Positions 8,034 through 15,973 of a stretch of 64,000 nucleotides of DNA are shown piece after piece. A program made the position numbers and the translations under genes. This DNA comes from Loktanella atrilutea. GTDB taxonomy: Bacteria; Pseudomonadota; Alphaproteobacteria; Rhodobacterales; Rhodobacteraceae. Below the pieces are notes generated by a model. It saw only the letters and a list, made by a program, of their open reading frames with translations. It made no database searches and was not told the DNA's origin. Position 1 is the first letter of the stretch; every line of letters starts with the position of its first letter. Where the stretch lies: positions 21,401 to 85,400 of the forward strand of contig NZ_FQUE01000011.1 of assembly GCF_900128995.1 (NCBI RefSeq), given 5' to 3'.

Positions 8034-8822
8034 ATGCTTGGAAAGATCAGCAGAATTGCAGCCGTCGCCACGGCGGCAGTGATCGCGACACACGCGGCAA
8101 CCGCGCAGGACCTTCAGGTCGGCGCGAATATCGGCAACGTGCCGTGGGAATTTCAGGACGACACCGGCGCCAACGTCGGGTTCGAGGTCGATCTGGTCAA
8201 TGCCGTCGCCGAAAAGCTGGGTCGCGGCGTCGAGATCGTGAACATCCCCTTCCAAGGCCTATTCTCTGCCGTGCAGTCGGGGCGCATCGACATCGCCATG
8301 TCGTCGATCACCATCACGCAAGAGCGCCTGCAGTCCGTTACTTTCGCCCAGCCTTACTATGACAGCGATCAATCGCTGACCGTAGCGGCCGATGGCCCCG
8401 CATCGCTGGACGAGATGAAGGACAAGGTCGTCGGCGTCGACACCGGATCAACCGGCGACATGTGGGCGACGGAGCATCAGGCGGAGTACGGCTTTGCCAC
8501 GATCAACCGTTACGAGGGCCTTGCCCCGGCCATGCTGGATCTGACGGCAGGCCGGATCGATGGCTACATTTCTGATATTCCGGCACTGCAATATTACGTC
8601 AAGGACAAGCCCGAGCTGAAGGTCGTCCAGCGGATCGAGACCGGCGAGAAGTATTCCATGATGTTCGCCAAGGACGCGCCGCTGGCGAGCGAGGTCAACA
8701 ACGTGCTGACCACCCTGAAGGAGGACGGCACCCTCGCCGCCCTGCACGAGAAGTGGTTCGGCGCGGTGCCCGAGGACACGACCTCGACCGTGACCGTCAT
8801 GGACATGCCGACCCTGAATTGA
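8034..8822 (+). CDS. Polar amino-acid ABC transporter, periplasmic substrate-binding protein
   Basis: This 262-residue family-3 solute-binding protein has a signal peptide ending around THAATAQ (residue 24). Typical motifs are PWEFQDDTGANVGFEVDLVNAVAEKLG, given here as the ligand-site start PWEFQDD and GFEVDL. They are followed by GRIDIAMSSITITQER and VGVDTGSTGD. These proteins bind an amino acid or related zwitterion and deliver it to the permease. The operon continues with permease, ATPase, a class-V PLP enzyme and a hydantoinase. The ligand may therefore be a hydantoin, ureido or unusual amino-acid compound, which is inference only. Confidence 0.9.
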   Translation: MLGKISRIAAVATAAVIATHAATAQDLQVGANIGNVPWEFQDDTGANVGFEVDLVNAVAEKLGRGVEIVNIPFQGLFSAVQSGRIDIAMSSITITQERLQSVTFAQPYYDSDQSLTVAADGPASLDEMKDKVVGVDTGSTGDMWATEHQAEYGFATINRYEGLAPAMLDLTAGRIDGYISDIPALQYYVKDKPELKVVQRIETGEKYSMMFAKDAPLASEVNNVLTTLKEDGTLAALHEKWFGAVPEDTTSTVTVMDMPTLN

Positions 8823-8831
8823 CCGCGACCG

Positions 8832-8857
8832 GCACGGCCCCCGCGCGGGGGCCGTGC
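8832..8857 (+). other. Intercistronic hairpin after binding-protein gene
   Basis: A perfect 26-base palindrome (each arm GCACGGCCCCCGC-type) starts 9 bases after the binding-protein stop and ends 20 bases before the permease start. No T tract follows. It is a likely stabiliser or attenuator giving higher binding-protein yield. Confidence 0.6.
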
Positions 8858-8877
8858 TGCCGCCCAGAAGGACCGTC

Positions 8878-9552
8878 ATGGACCTCTTCGATACCTTCCT
8901 CAACGTGGCGGTCCTGCGCCGCAGCCTGCCGATGTTGCTCGACGGCCTTTGGTTGACCTTGCAACTGGGGGCGGCCAGCATCGTCGCGGGCCTGATCCTC
9001 GGGTTGTTTGTGGCGCTGCTCGGGCTCTACGCCGTAAAGCCGGTACGCCTGCTGATGCGGCTTTACATCGATATCTTCCGGTCGATCCCGCTGCTGGTGC
9101 TGCTGATCGTCGTCTATTACGCCCTGCCCTTCGTCGGGCTGCGCCTGACCTCCTTCGCCTCTGCCATGGCTGCCCTGACGCTGGTGTCGGGCGCCTACAC
9201 CGCCGAAATCTTTCGCGCCGGTATCCAGGCGATCCCCCACGGCCAATTCGAGGCCTCTGCCGCGCTGGGCCTGAACCAGCGGCAGACGATGGTCGACGTG
9301 ATCCTGCCGCAGGCGGTGCGGATCGTGATCCCACCGCTGACGAACAACGCGATCAACGTCATCAAGGATACGGCACTGGCGTCCGTCGTCGCGATGCCCG
9401 ACCTGCTGAAACAGGCGACGCAGGCACAGGCGCTGACCGCCAATCCCTCGCCTCTGATCGGCGCCGCGCTGATCTACATCGCGTTCCTCTGGCCGCTGGT
9501 CCTGTTCGTGTCCTACCTCGAACGCCGCTACCACGGGGGGCGCCGGGCATGA
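8878..9552 (+). CDS. Polar amino-acid ABC transporter permease
   Basis: This 224-residue inner-membrane permease is of the HisM/GlnP type. About five hydrophobic segments are visible. The conserved EAA loop reads [20 protein letters not shown], ending in [12 protein letters not shown], which contacts the ATPase. A single permease gene suggests a homodimer. The start at ATG 8878 follows AGAAGGA; an eight-codon upstream extension would enter the hairpin. Its stop overlaps the ATPase start (ATGA). Function is clear; the transported compound is not. Confidence 0.92.
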   Translation: MDLFDTFLNVAVLRRSLPMLLDGLWLTLQLGAASIVAGLILGLFVALLGLYAVKPVRLLMRLYIDIFRSIPLLVLLIVVYYALPFVGLRLTSFASAMAALTLVSGAYTAEIFRAGIQAIPHGQFEASAALGLNQRQTMVDVILPQAVRIVIPPLTNNAINVIKDTALASVVAMPDLLKQATQAQALTANPSPLIGAALIYIAFLWPLVLFVSYLERRYHGGRRA

Positions 9553-10283
9553 GCTATGTCTCCATCCGCAACCTGCGCAAGTTCTACGGCACCTTCGAGG
9601 CCCTGCGCGGCATCGATCTCGACATTGCGAAGGGGGAGGTCGTGTGCATCATCGGCCCCTCCGGTTCAGGCAAGTCGACCCTGATCCGCTGCATCAACCG
9701 GCTGGAAGACTTCGATCCGGCCAGCGAGATCCGCGTTGACGGCATTCCCGTGGTGCCGGGCCGGTCGCTGGCCAAGGTGCGGGCAGAAGTCGGCATGGTC
9801 TTTCAGGGCTTCAACCTCTTTCCGCACCTTTCCGTACGCGACAACGTCATGCTGGCACCACGCCGGGTGCGTGGCACCTCACGTGCCGAAGCCGGAAAGC
9901 TCGCCGACCGGCTGCTGGCGCGGGTCGGCATCGCCGAACAGGCGGACAAGTATCCGCAGCACCTGTCCGGCGGCCAGCAACAGCGGGTCGCAATCGCACG
10001 CGCGCTGGCGATGGAACCGCAGGTGCTGCTTTTCGACGAACCGACTTCCGCCCTCGACCCCGAGATGGTGGGCGAGGTGCTGGACGTGATGAAGGCGCTC
10101 GCGCACACAGGCGTCACGATGATCGTCGTGACGCACGAAATGGGCTTTGCCCGACAGGTCGCCGACCGCGTGATTTTCATGGACGGTGGAGAGGTGATCG
10201 AAACCGGCACCCCTGCTGCCCTTCTGGAAACCCCGACAGAACCCCGCACGCGCAACTTTCTGGGCGCGGTGCTGAATCATTGA
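9549..10283 (+). CDS. Polar amino-acid ABC transporter ATP-binding protein
   Basis: This 244-residue ABC ATPase has Walker [10 protein letters not shown] at about residues 36-44, Q-loop in [11 protein letters not shown], signature [17 protein letters not shown], Walker [15 protein letters not shown] and the H-loop His in VTHEMGFA. It energises uptake by the preceding permease. The start is the ATG overlapping the permease stop by four bases. A class-V PLP enzyme gene follows after 14 bases in the same direction. This suggests the transported compound is the substrate of the downstream enzymes. Confidence 0.93.
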   Translation: MSYVSIRNLRKFYGTFEALRGIDLDIAKGEVVCIIGPSGSGKSTLIRCINRLEDFDPASEIRVDGIPVVPGRSLAKVRAEVGMVFQGFNLFPHLSVRDNVMLAPRRVRGTSRAEAGKLADRLLARVGIAEQADKYPQHLSGGQQQRVAIARALAMEPQVLLFDEPTSALDPEMVGEVLDVMKALAHTGVTMIVVTHEMGFARQVADRVIFMDGGEVIETGTPAALLETPTEPRTRNFLGAVLNH

Positions 10284-10297
10284 TGACAGGATAGACG

Positions 10298-11548
10298 ATG
10301 ACCAAAGACGCGCTTGATATGGATTTCGTGCAAGGCCAATTCCCCGGTCTTGCCGCCCCTTGGGTCTTTTTCGACAACGCCGGCGGCAGCCAGATCGTTG
10401 GCGGTGTGGTGGACAGGATCAGCGAATTCCTCATTCATCGGAACGTCCAGATCGGTGGTAGCTATGCCGTATCGCAGGCCGCGGCCGAAGGGTTGATGCT
10501 GGGCCGCAAGGCCGCGCAGACGCTGGTGAATGCCGCCCGCCCCGAGGAGATCGTCTTCGGCCCCTCCACCACGCAGCTGATGCGCACCCTCGCCGCCTCC
10601 ATGCGGCGGCAGTTCAGCCCGGGCGACGAGATCATCGTCAGCCACGCCGACCACGAATCCAACATCGGCCCGTGGAAGGAACTGGAGGAGTTCGGCGTCG
10701 TCGTGAAGAACTGGCCACTGGACCAGAACAGCCTGACGATGCGGCTGGAGGATCTGGCGCCGTTGATGAGCGACCGGACGAAGCTGGTCTGCGTCCACCA
10801 TGCCTCCAACATTCTCGGCTGGATCAACCCGATTCGCGATTTCGCCGATTTCGTCCACGCCCGCGGCGCGCGGCTTTGCGTCGATGCGGTCGCCTACGCG
10901 CCCCACCGGGCCATCGACGTGCAGGCGCTTGACGCGGACTACTATGTCTTCAGTCTCTACAAGTGCTACGGTCCCCATACCGCGATCATGTACGGCAAAT
11001 ACGACCTGCTGGGCGAGCTGGACGGGCAATACCACTGGTTTTACGGCAAGGACAAAATCCCCGGCAAGCTGGAGCCGGGCAACCCGAATTACGAACTGGC
11101 CTACAGCACGACGGCGGTCGTGGACTACCTTGCCGACCTCGGAGTGCGGCAGGGCGCCACCGGGAGCACGCGGCAAAGGCTGGAAGCCGCATTCGACGCG
11201 ATCACCACGCAGGAGAACCTGTTGGCAGACCGGCTGCTGTCCTGGCTGGATGCACGCAACGACTGTCATATCGTCGGACGCGGTTTTGAACCGGGACAGC
11301 GCGTGCCGACCATCGCCTTCCGCTTCGACGGCCACGATTCGGGCGAGATCGCGCGCGCAATGGATGCCCACGGCATTGCGATCCGCTTCGGTGACTTCCA
11401 CTCGCGACGGCTGGTCGAGGATCTGGATGAATCTCACGACGGCGGCGTGCTGCGCGTCTCGATGGTGCATTACAACACGCTGGCGCAGGTCGACCGGCTG
11501 ACTGCCGCCCTGGCCGAGGTCGTCTCGCAACAGGCGCTGGCGTCATGA
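10298..11548 (+). CDS. Class-V aminotransferase fold PLP enzyme (cysteine desulfurase-like)
   Basis: This 416-residue PLP-dependent protein is of the class-V aminotransferase / cysteine-desulfurase-like group. The N-terminus FFDNAGGSQI matches the start of the subfamily known from Vibrio VC1184. The PLP-stacking His lies in SHADHESN (about 116-119), the Asp in CVDAVAYAPHRA (about 196), and the Schiff-base Lys is about residue 222 in FSLYKCYGPH. I see no mobile Cys loop typical of true desulfurases near the C-terminus. It may therefore be a lyase, epimerase or desulfurase on an unknown substrate. It overlaps the hydantoinase gene by four bases and shares its operon. Confidence 0.8.
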   Translation: MTKDALDMDFVQGQFPGLAAPWVFFDNAGGSQIVGGVVDRISEFLIHRNVQIGGSYAVSQAAAEGLMLGRKAAQTLVNAARPEEIVFGPSTTQLMRTLAASMRRQFSPGDEIIVSHADHESNIGPWKELEEFGVVVKNWPLDQNSLTMRLEDLAPLMSDRTKLVCVHHASNILGWINPIRDFADFVHARGARLCVDAVAYAPHRAIDVQALDADYYVFSLYKCYGPHTAIMYGKYDLLGELDGQYHWFYGKDKIPGKLEPGNPNYELAYSTTAVVDYLADLGVRQGATGSTRQRLEAAFDAITTQENLLADRLLSWLDARNDCHIVGRGFEPGQRVPTIAFRFDGHDSGEIARAMDAHGIAIRFGDFHSRRLVEDLDESHDGGVLRVSMVHYNTLAQVDRLTAALAEVVSQQALAS

Positions 11549-12981
11549 GCGCGCCGCACGATCTGGCAATCCGGGGCGGGACCATCGTCACCGCGTCAGA
11601 CCGGTTCCGCGCCGACATCGGCGTCCGTGGGGGGCGCATCACCGACATCGCCGTCAGTATCGAAGGCGCCCAAGAGGAGATCGACGCGACAGGCCTTCTC
11701 GTCCTGCCCGGGGGCATCGACGCCCACGTGCACTTGGCGCAGCCGACCTCCGACGGAACCGTCATGGCGGATGACTTCGAATCCGGCACGAGATCGGCGG
11801 CGGCGGGCGGCAACACGACGGTCCTACCCTTCGCGATGCAGGTGAAAGGTACATCGCTGCGCGACTGCGTCACCGCCTACCACGCCAAGGCCGAAGGAAA
11901 GTGCTACACGGATGTGTCCTTTCATCTGATCATTTCGGACCCCACGCCACAGGTTCTGGGGCAGGAACTGCCGGCGCTGGTGCGCGACGGATATACCTCT
12001 TTCAAGGTCTTCATGACCTACGACGACCTCGTGCTGAACGATGCCGAACTTCTCGCCGTCTTCGACGTGGCGCGGCGGGAAAAGGCGCTGGTCATGGTCC
12101 ATGCGGAAGGGCACGACGCAATCAAGTACATGACCGCCCGTCTGGAATCCGAAGGCAAGACGGCGCCCTACTACCACGCCGAGGCGCACCATCAGGTGGC
12201 AGAGCGCGAGGCGACACACCGCGCGATCAGTCACGCGCAGCTGACCGATGTGCCGGTGATGATTGTCCACGTCTCCGGCCGCGATCCGATGGAACAGATC
12301 CAGTGGGCGCAAAAGCGCGGCATGAAGGTCCACGCCGAAACCTGCCCGCAATACATCGTCCTGACCCGCGATGATCTGAAGGGTCTGAACATGGACTTCG
12401 AGGGAGCAAAATACGTCTGTTCTCCGCCGCCCCGTGACACCGACAGTCAGGCTGCGATCTGGGAAGGATTGCGCGACGGCACTTTCGAGGTTTTCTCCTC
12501 CGACCACTGCCCGTTCTACTACGAAGGATCCGGCGACACCGGCAAAGACAATTCCCGCGCGCGGACGTCCTTCAGATGGGTGCCCAACGGCATCCCGGGG
12601 GTCGAGACCCGCCTGCCGATCCTCTTTTCAGAAGGCGTGAGCAAGGGTCGCATCACCTTGGAACGCTTCGTCGCGCTGACCTCGACCAATCCCGCCAAGC
12701 TCTATGGCCTCTACCCGCAGAAGGGCGCGCTGCTGGTCGGAGCGGACGCGGACATCACGCTATGGGATCCAACGAAGGTGGCCACGATCAAGCAGGCCGA
12801 TCTACACCATGGTTCGGACTACACGCCCTATGAAGGCATGCAGATCACCGGCTGGCCCGTTCGCACGATCCTGCGCGGCCAGACCATCGTGCAGGACGGT
12901 GAGGTCATGGCAGACCCGGGCACCGGCCGCTACCAGACCCGCGGCACGAGCGAAGCGATTGGAAGGGCTGGTGTGTCGTAG
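11545..12981 (+). CDS. hydA: Dihydropyrimidinase / D-hydantoinase family cyclic amidohydrolase
   Basis: This 478-residue cyclic amidohydrolase opens hydantoin or dihydropyrimidine rings to N-carbamoyl amino acids. The full binuclear metal site is visible: HxH at 61/63 (DAHVHL), carboxylated Lys about 154 in SFKVFMTY with the Tyr at 159, His 186 (VHAEG), His 242 (VHVSG) and Asp about 320 (SSDHCP). Length is normal for the family. It is the last gene of the ABC transporter / PLP enzyme operon. No N-carbamoyl-amino-acid hydrolase or pyd genes are next to it, so a standard pyrimidine pathway is not indicated. The true substrate is unknown. Confidence 0.9.
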   Translation: MSAPHDLAIRGGTIVTASDRFRADIGVRGGRITDIAVSIEGAQEEIDATGLLVLPGGIDAHVHLAQPTSDGTVMADDFESGTRSAAAGGNTTVLPFAMQVKGTSLRDCVTAYHAKAEGKCYTDVSFHLIISDPTPQVLGQELPALVRDGYTSFKVFMTYDDLVLNDAELLAVFDVARREKALVMVHAEGHDAIKYMTARLESEGKTAPYYHAEAHHQVAEREATHRAISHAQLTDVPVMIVHVSGRDPMEQIQWAQKRGMKVHAETCPQYIVLTRDDLKGLNMDFEGAKYVCSPPPRDTDSQAAIWEGLRDGTFEVFSSDHCPFYYEGSGDTGKDNSRARTSFRWVPNGIPGVETRLPILFSEGVSKGRITLERFVALTSTNPAKLYGLYPQKGALLVGADADITLWDPTKVATIKQADLHHGSDYTPYEGMQITGWPVRTILRGQTIVQDGEVMADPGTGRYQTRGTSEAIGRAGVS

Positions 12982-13208
12982 CTATTTTCAGAAGATTGCC
13001 GACGAAGCAGCGTGAAAACCGATGTTGCTCGACTTGCACCGGCGTTGCGCGAGGCAGTCAGGACGGCCTGCCATATTGCCGCTGCCCGGGTTTCCACAAC
13101 GGTATACTGACGGGCCAAGTCATTTCGACGAATGCCACCGCTTACGTAATAACTGGATAAGCGATGACCCTACGCATGCAAGGGCGAGTTGGGGTTATCG
13201 TTCCAGTA

Positions 13209-14222
13209 CTAAATGCCGGTGAATGTGAAGCGACACATCTCGGCGTCCGGCTTGCCCTTGAACGCCTGCCTGATCCGGGCAACCAAGCCGGCCTCGGCGG
13301 CAGCCTCGTTCCGCAGGGCGACCAGAGGCCTCATCCAGGCCGTCACCGCCGACATCATGTCCGAGACCTTCTTCTTCAGTCCCGCAATCTTGGCTTGGTA
13401 GTGCGCGTGGACCTGCGCAAATGCCGCGCGGACCGCGGCTTCCTTGAGCCGGGGAACCTGAGCCCGTTCGGCCGCAAGCGCCGCCCACTCCTTCGCCAGC
13501 CGCACACGCTCTTCATTGATCCACTGGCGGGTCGTTTTGGGCTTCGGGTCGTCCAGCCCCTTCGGATGGCCGGGATGGATGCCGAGAGGCGCGAAGTCCG
13601 AGCCGAATGCAGCGCGCAGGGCGGCGATGCTGCCCTGCAGCTTCAGCGTCGGATGCGACGCCCGGCCAACCGTCCGCTTGCCGGGATCGGCCTCCGCCGC
13701 CGCCTTGCGCGCGTTGAAGGCGGCATCGGTTTCACCCTTGCGGCGACGGTCGATCTTGCGCGGCTTGTTCCAGTAGGTCAGTGCCACGAGGATATGCAGA
13801 TGGGGGGTGTCCTCGTCGAGGTGAAGCGAGACATGCACGAGGCCATCGCCGAACCGCGTCCGCAATGCCGCCAGCGCGACGGTCAACCAGGTCTGCAATC
13901 GCTCCGGCACCCAGGTGCCGATCTTGTCGAGTTCATCGGGCCGGAAGAAGGCTGGCGAGGCCCCCATCACGATGCGCAGGTAAGGCCGGTGCGCCTGCCA
14001 TGCGGGCTGCAGGACACCGCTAGCATAGAGGTCAGCCAAAGCGGCAGCGGGACCACCCGGGTTGCCATGGAGCGTCGGGTTGAGATGCCTCCGCGCCGGG
14101 TCGATGTTCGAGGCAGAGGAGATCCGCAGCCTCTCGTGCTTGTCCATGGCGCTGACGCCTTCCTGGCCGCAAGCCTCACAGTTGAACACGAGGAAGGGTT
14201 GGTCGGTTGAAGTGGTGGGCAT
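13209..14222 (-). CDS. MobV-family (Pre/Mob) plasmid relaxase
   Basis: This 337-residue mobilization protein would nick at an origin of transfer. Motif I is visible at about residues 29-48 (KHERLRISSASNIDPARRHLN, abbreviated: H29, R31, N39, D41, R44, N48). The metal-binding HUH-type motif HLDEDTPHLH is at about 134-143. Basic stretches and a coiled-coil-like Ala/Lys/Glu-rich C-terminal half follow (about 240-310). The start is supported by AAGGA eight bases upstream. The frame is intact, in contrast to its neighbours. No oriT hairpin was confidently located upstream. Confidence 0.82.
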   Translation of the reverse strand: MPTTSTDQPFLVFNCEACGQEGVSAMDKHERLRISSASNIDPARRHLNPTLHGNPGGPAAALADLYASGVLQPAWQAHRPYLRIVMGASPAFFRPDELDKIGTWVPERLQTWLTVALAALRTRFGDGLVHVSLHLDEDTPHLHILVALTYWNKPRKIDRRRKGETDAAFNARKAAAEADPGKRTVGRASHPTLKLQGSIAALRAAFGSDFAPLGIHPGHPKGLDDPKPKTTRQWINEERVRLAKEWAALAAERAQVPRLKEAAVRAAFAQVHAHYQAKIAGLKKKVSDMMSAVTAWMRPLVALRNEAAAEAGLVARIRQAFKGKPDAEMCRFTFTGI

Positions 14223-14400
14223 TGTCTTGTTCCTTGGTGAACGATTGTCTGTGATCGACAGCCGCTGCGATTGTTTCCGGCAGTTCTGGACGGTCGCGGA
14301 GTTTCCCGGGGCTCATAGGGACACTCCGCACGCACCCGGCCCGGGGCGAGCCGTTGCCTGCTCAATCGACAGCGTGGTGTGGTAGTGTCGGAAGGGGGCC

Positions 14401-15180
14401 TCAGTCGCCCCCCACCTCCGGCGCGCTGGGCAGGACATGCGGATTGACCAGGTAGCCGTGGCTGTACCGACCACCCCGGGGGCCGGAGGTCCCCTTGTCG
14501 TGGCGCAGCACACCCTGCTCAACGAGCACGCCAAAGCCGTCCTCGACGTCCGCCACAGTCCTGAACATGTCTCCGCCGAGGCGCAGGATGTAGCGGATGG
14601 TCACCCGGGTCATGTCGAAGTGCCGGATGATCTCCACGACGGTGCGGGCATCGCGCTCGTCGCGCGGTGCCCAGTCCTCGAAGAAAGCCCCCGCGCCATC
14701 GGCACGAAGACATTCAGATAGAGGTCCAAGGCGCGGCGAACGGCGTCCGCCTCGATGGCGGCAGGTTCTTCACGCGGGCCCACCGCCGCGTCAATGTAGG
14801 CGAGGACGAGGGCCAGGCGCCCGATGACGACGACGCCCTTGGAGAGGAAGCTCTCCATCAGACCGGTCTCGCGTCTTGCCAGCGCCTCGATCCGAGCCAC
14901 GCCGAAAAAATAGGCCTCGCGCGCCTCGGCCGTGAAGAGCACAATTTGCGCTTCAGATCCATCGATCTCGCCATGGAACGGGACACGGTCAGCCCGCTGG
15001 ATGACGACGATCAGGAACCGCGCAAACAGACCGTTATCCAGGAGCTTCCGAAAGTACTTCCGCAGCACGCGATCAAAAGGGTGAAGTTCCGGATGTCGAC
15101 CACCTTGTTGGAGACCACGCGGACGTAGTTCTTCCCGTCGTGGGCGCGGAACATCATCTGGATGGGCACGCCATTCTGAT
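14401..15180 (-). pseudogene. DUF3987-like gene remnant with frameshifts
   Basis: Reading towards lower coordinates, the protein is split over three frames. The first piece ends around DIRNFTLL. The second runs from HPFDRVLRKYFRKLLDNGLFARFLIV to YLNVFVPMARG (the LDNGLFARFL core resembles DUF3987 proteins of plasmids and islands). The third continues as AFFEDWAPRDERDART through to APEVGGD at the stop. The second frameshift falls in a run of five G near 14697, which a single added base would explain. The function of DUF3987 proteins is mostly unknown; they are often replication or primase associated. The copy looks inactivated. Confidence 0.6.
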
Positions 15181-15199
15181 TGAAGAGATCCGGCAACTC

Positions 15200-15701
15200 C
15201 CCGTGCTTCCGATCATTGCGCCATAGCCGCATCTGTTGCGTGCTCTTGAAGCGATTTTCGAGTTTGGAGATCTCTTCGACATGTTCGACCAAGCCGGAGA
15301 GCATCAGGCCCGGTTACTCCACGCCGCCAAAGACCGCCTCTGCGGTCTCCATGTCCGGCGCGCCGAACTTTGTCTGGGTGGCTTCGACCCGTGCCAGCAG
15401 CTCCGCTAACGGCAGGGCCGACACGGCCTCCGCCGAAAGGAACGCATACCCCCGCGTCGCCGCCAGATTGCGCGCCGCGCGAAAGCGGGCCTCGGCGTCG
15501 CCGTCACGGCCAGCAAGCTTTCGCTTCTCAGCCGTCAAGATAACCGCTCTAGACCCGCTCCAGCTTCTGCTGCGCGATGGACTTGGAATCGGTCTTCAGG
15601 CTTTCTCAGATCACTGGACGTGGCTCGACGTCCGTATACCGCGCCGGCACGCGGCGCTTCAAATAGTAAGTCTTGCCGCGCAGCATGAGATTGTTCAACA
15701 T
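15200..15701 (-). pseudogene. Tyrosine integrase N-terminal remnant (DUF6538-type)
   Basis: Frames read from the tRNA side begin MLNNLMLRGKTYYLKRRVPARY, given here as GKTYYLKRRVPARY. This is the usual start of DUF6538 integrases. A frameshift follows, then SLKTDSKSIAQQKLERV and a TAG stop. The next segment, with ARNLAATRGYAFLSAEAVSA, runs to an in-frame TAA at 15314-15316. The same frame continues as LVEHVEEISKLENRFK and QMRLWRNDRK. The SAM-like core-binding segment thus ends abruptly and no catalytic domain (R...HxxR...Y) follows; instead the DUF3987-like remnant begins. The gene is dead by at least one frameshift, two stops and a 3' deletion. Confidence 0.6.
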
Positions 15702-15837
15702 TCGGTCCACCACCGTATTGGGTAGCAGAATGTGGTGCAGAATGGGTGGCAGACCAACTCTCACAGATCAGGGCCGGTCCTCAAATGGGACGCGACGCTC
15801 TGAATCTAAATCGAAAAAAATTCTGGGAGAAATTTAA

Positions 15838-15914
15838 TGGCGGACTGGGGAGGATTCGAACCCCCGACCCCTTGATTCGTAGTCAAGTACTCTATCCAAC
15901 TGAGCTACCAATCC
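15838..15914 (-). tRNA. tRNA-Arg (anticodon ACG)
   Basis: This 77-base cloverleaf has acceptor arm GGATTGG paired with CCAGTCC, discriminator G and an encoded CCA. The D arm is TAGCTCAGTTGGATAGAG. The anticodon stem CTTGA/TCAAG holds loop CTACGAA with anticodon ACG. The T arm contains GGTTCGAATCC. Its 3' end faces the integrase remnant, which makes it the probable integration site. Confidence 0.97.
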
Positions 15915-15973
15915 GCGTAGGGGGGATTTAGCGGGCGCGTTCGGGCGATGCAAGACCGAAAGCGCAGAAAGTT

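Larger units (their letters stand above)
13209..15838 (-). mobile_element. Decayed integrative mobilizable element at tRNA-Arg
   Basis: From the tRNA-Arg 3' end inward lie a broken tyrosine-integrase N-terminal region, a frameshifted DUF3987-like gene and an intact MobV relaxase, all on the minus strand. An integrase next to a tRNA 3' end is the classical layout of an integrated element. I found no repeat of the tRNA 3' end in the 225 bases before the relaxase, so the distal boundary is not defined. It may fall anywhere between the hydantoinase stop and 13209. The element is probably no longer able to excise. Confidence 0.65.

Noticed and set aside
12982..13208. Second attachment site repeating the tRNA-Arg 3' end
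   Set aside because: No stretch matching the T-arm or acceptor sequence was found by eye in this interval.
13164..14210. Plus-strand open frame of 348 codons in the mobile element
   Set aside because: It is opposite the relaxase, which carries motif I and the HUH-type metal site. The plus frame has no motif.
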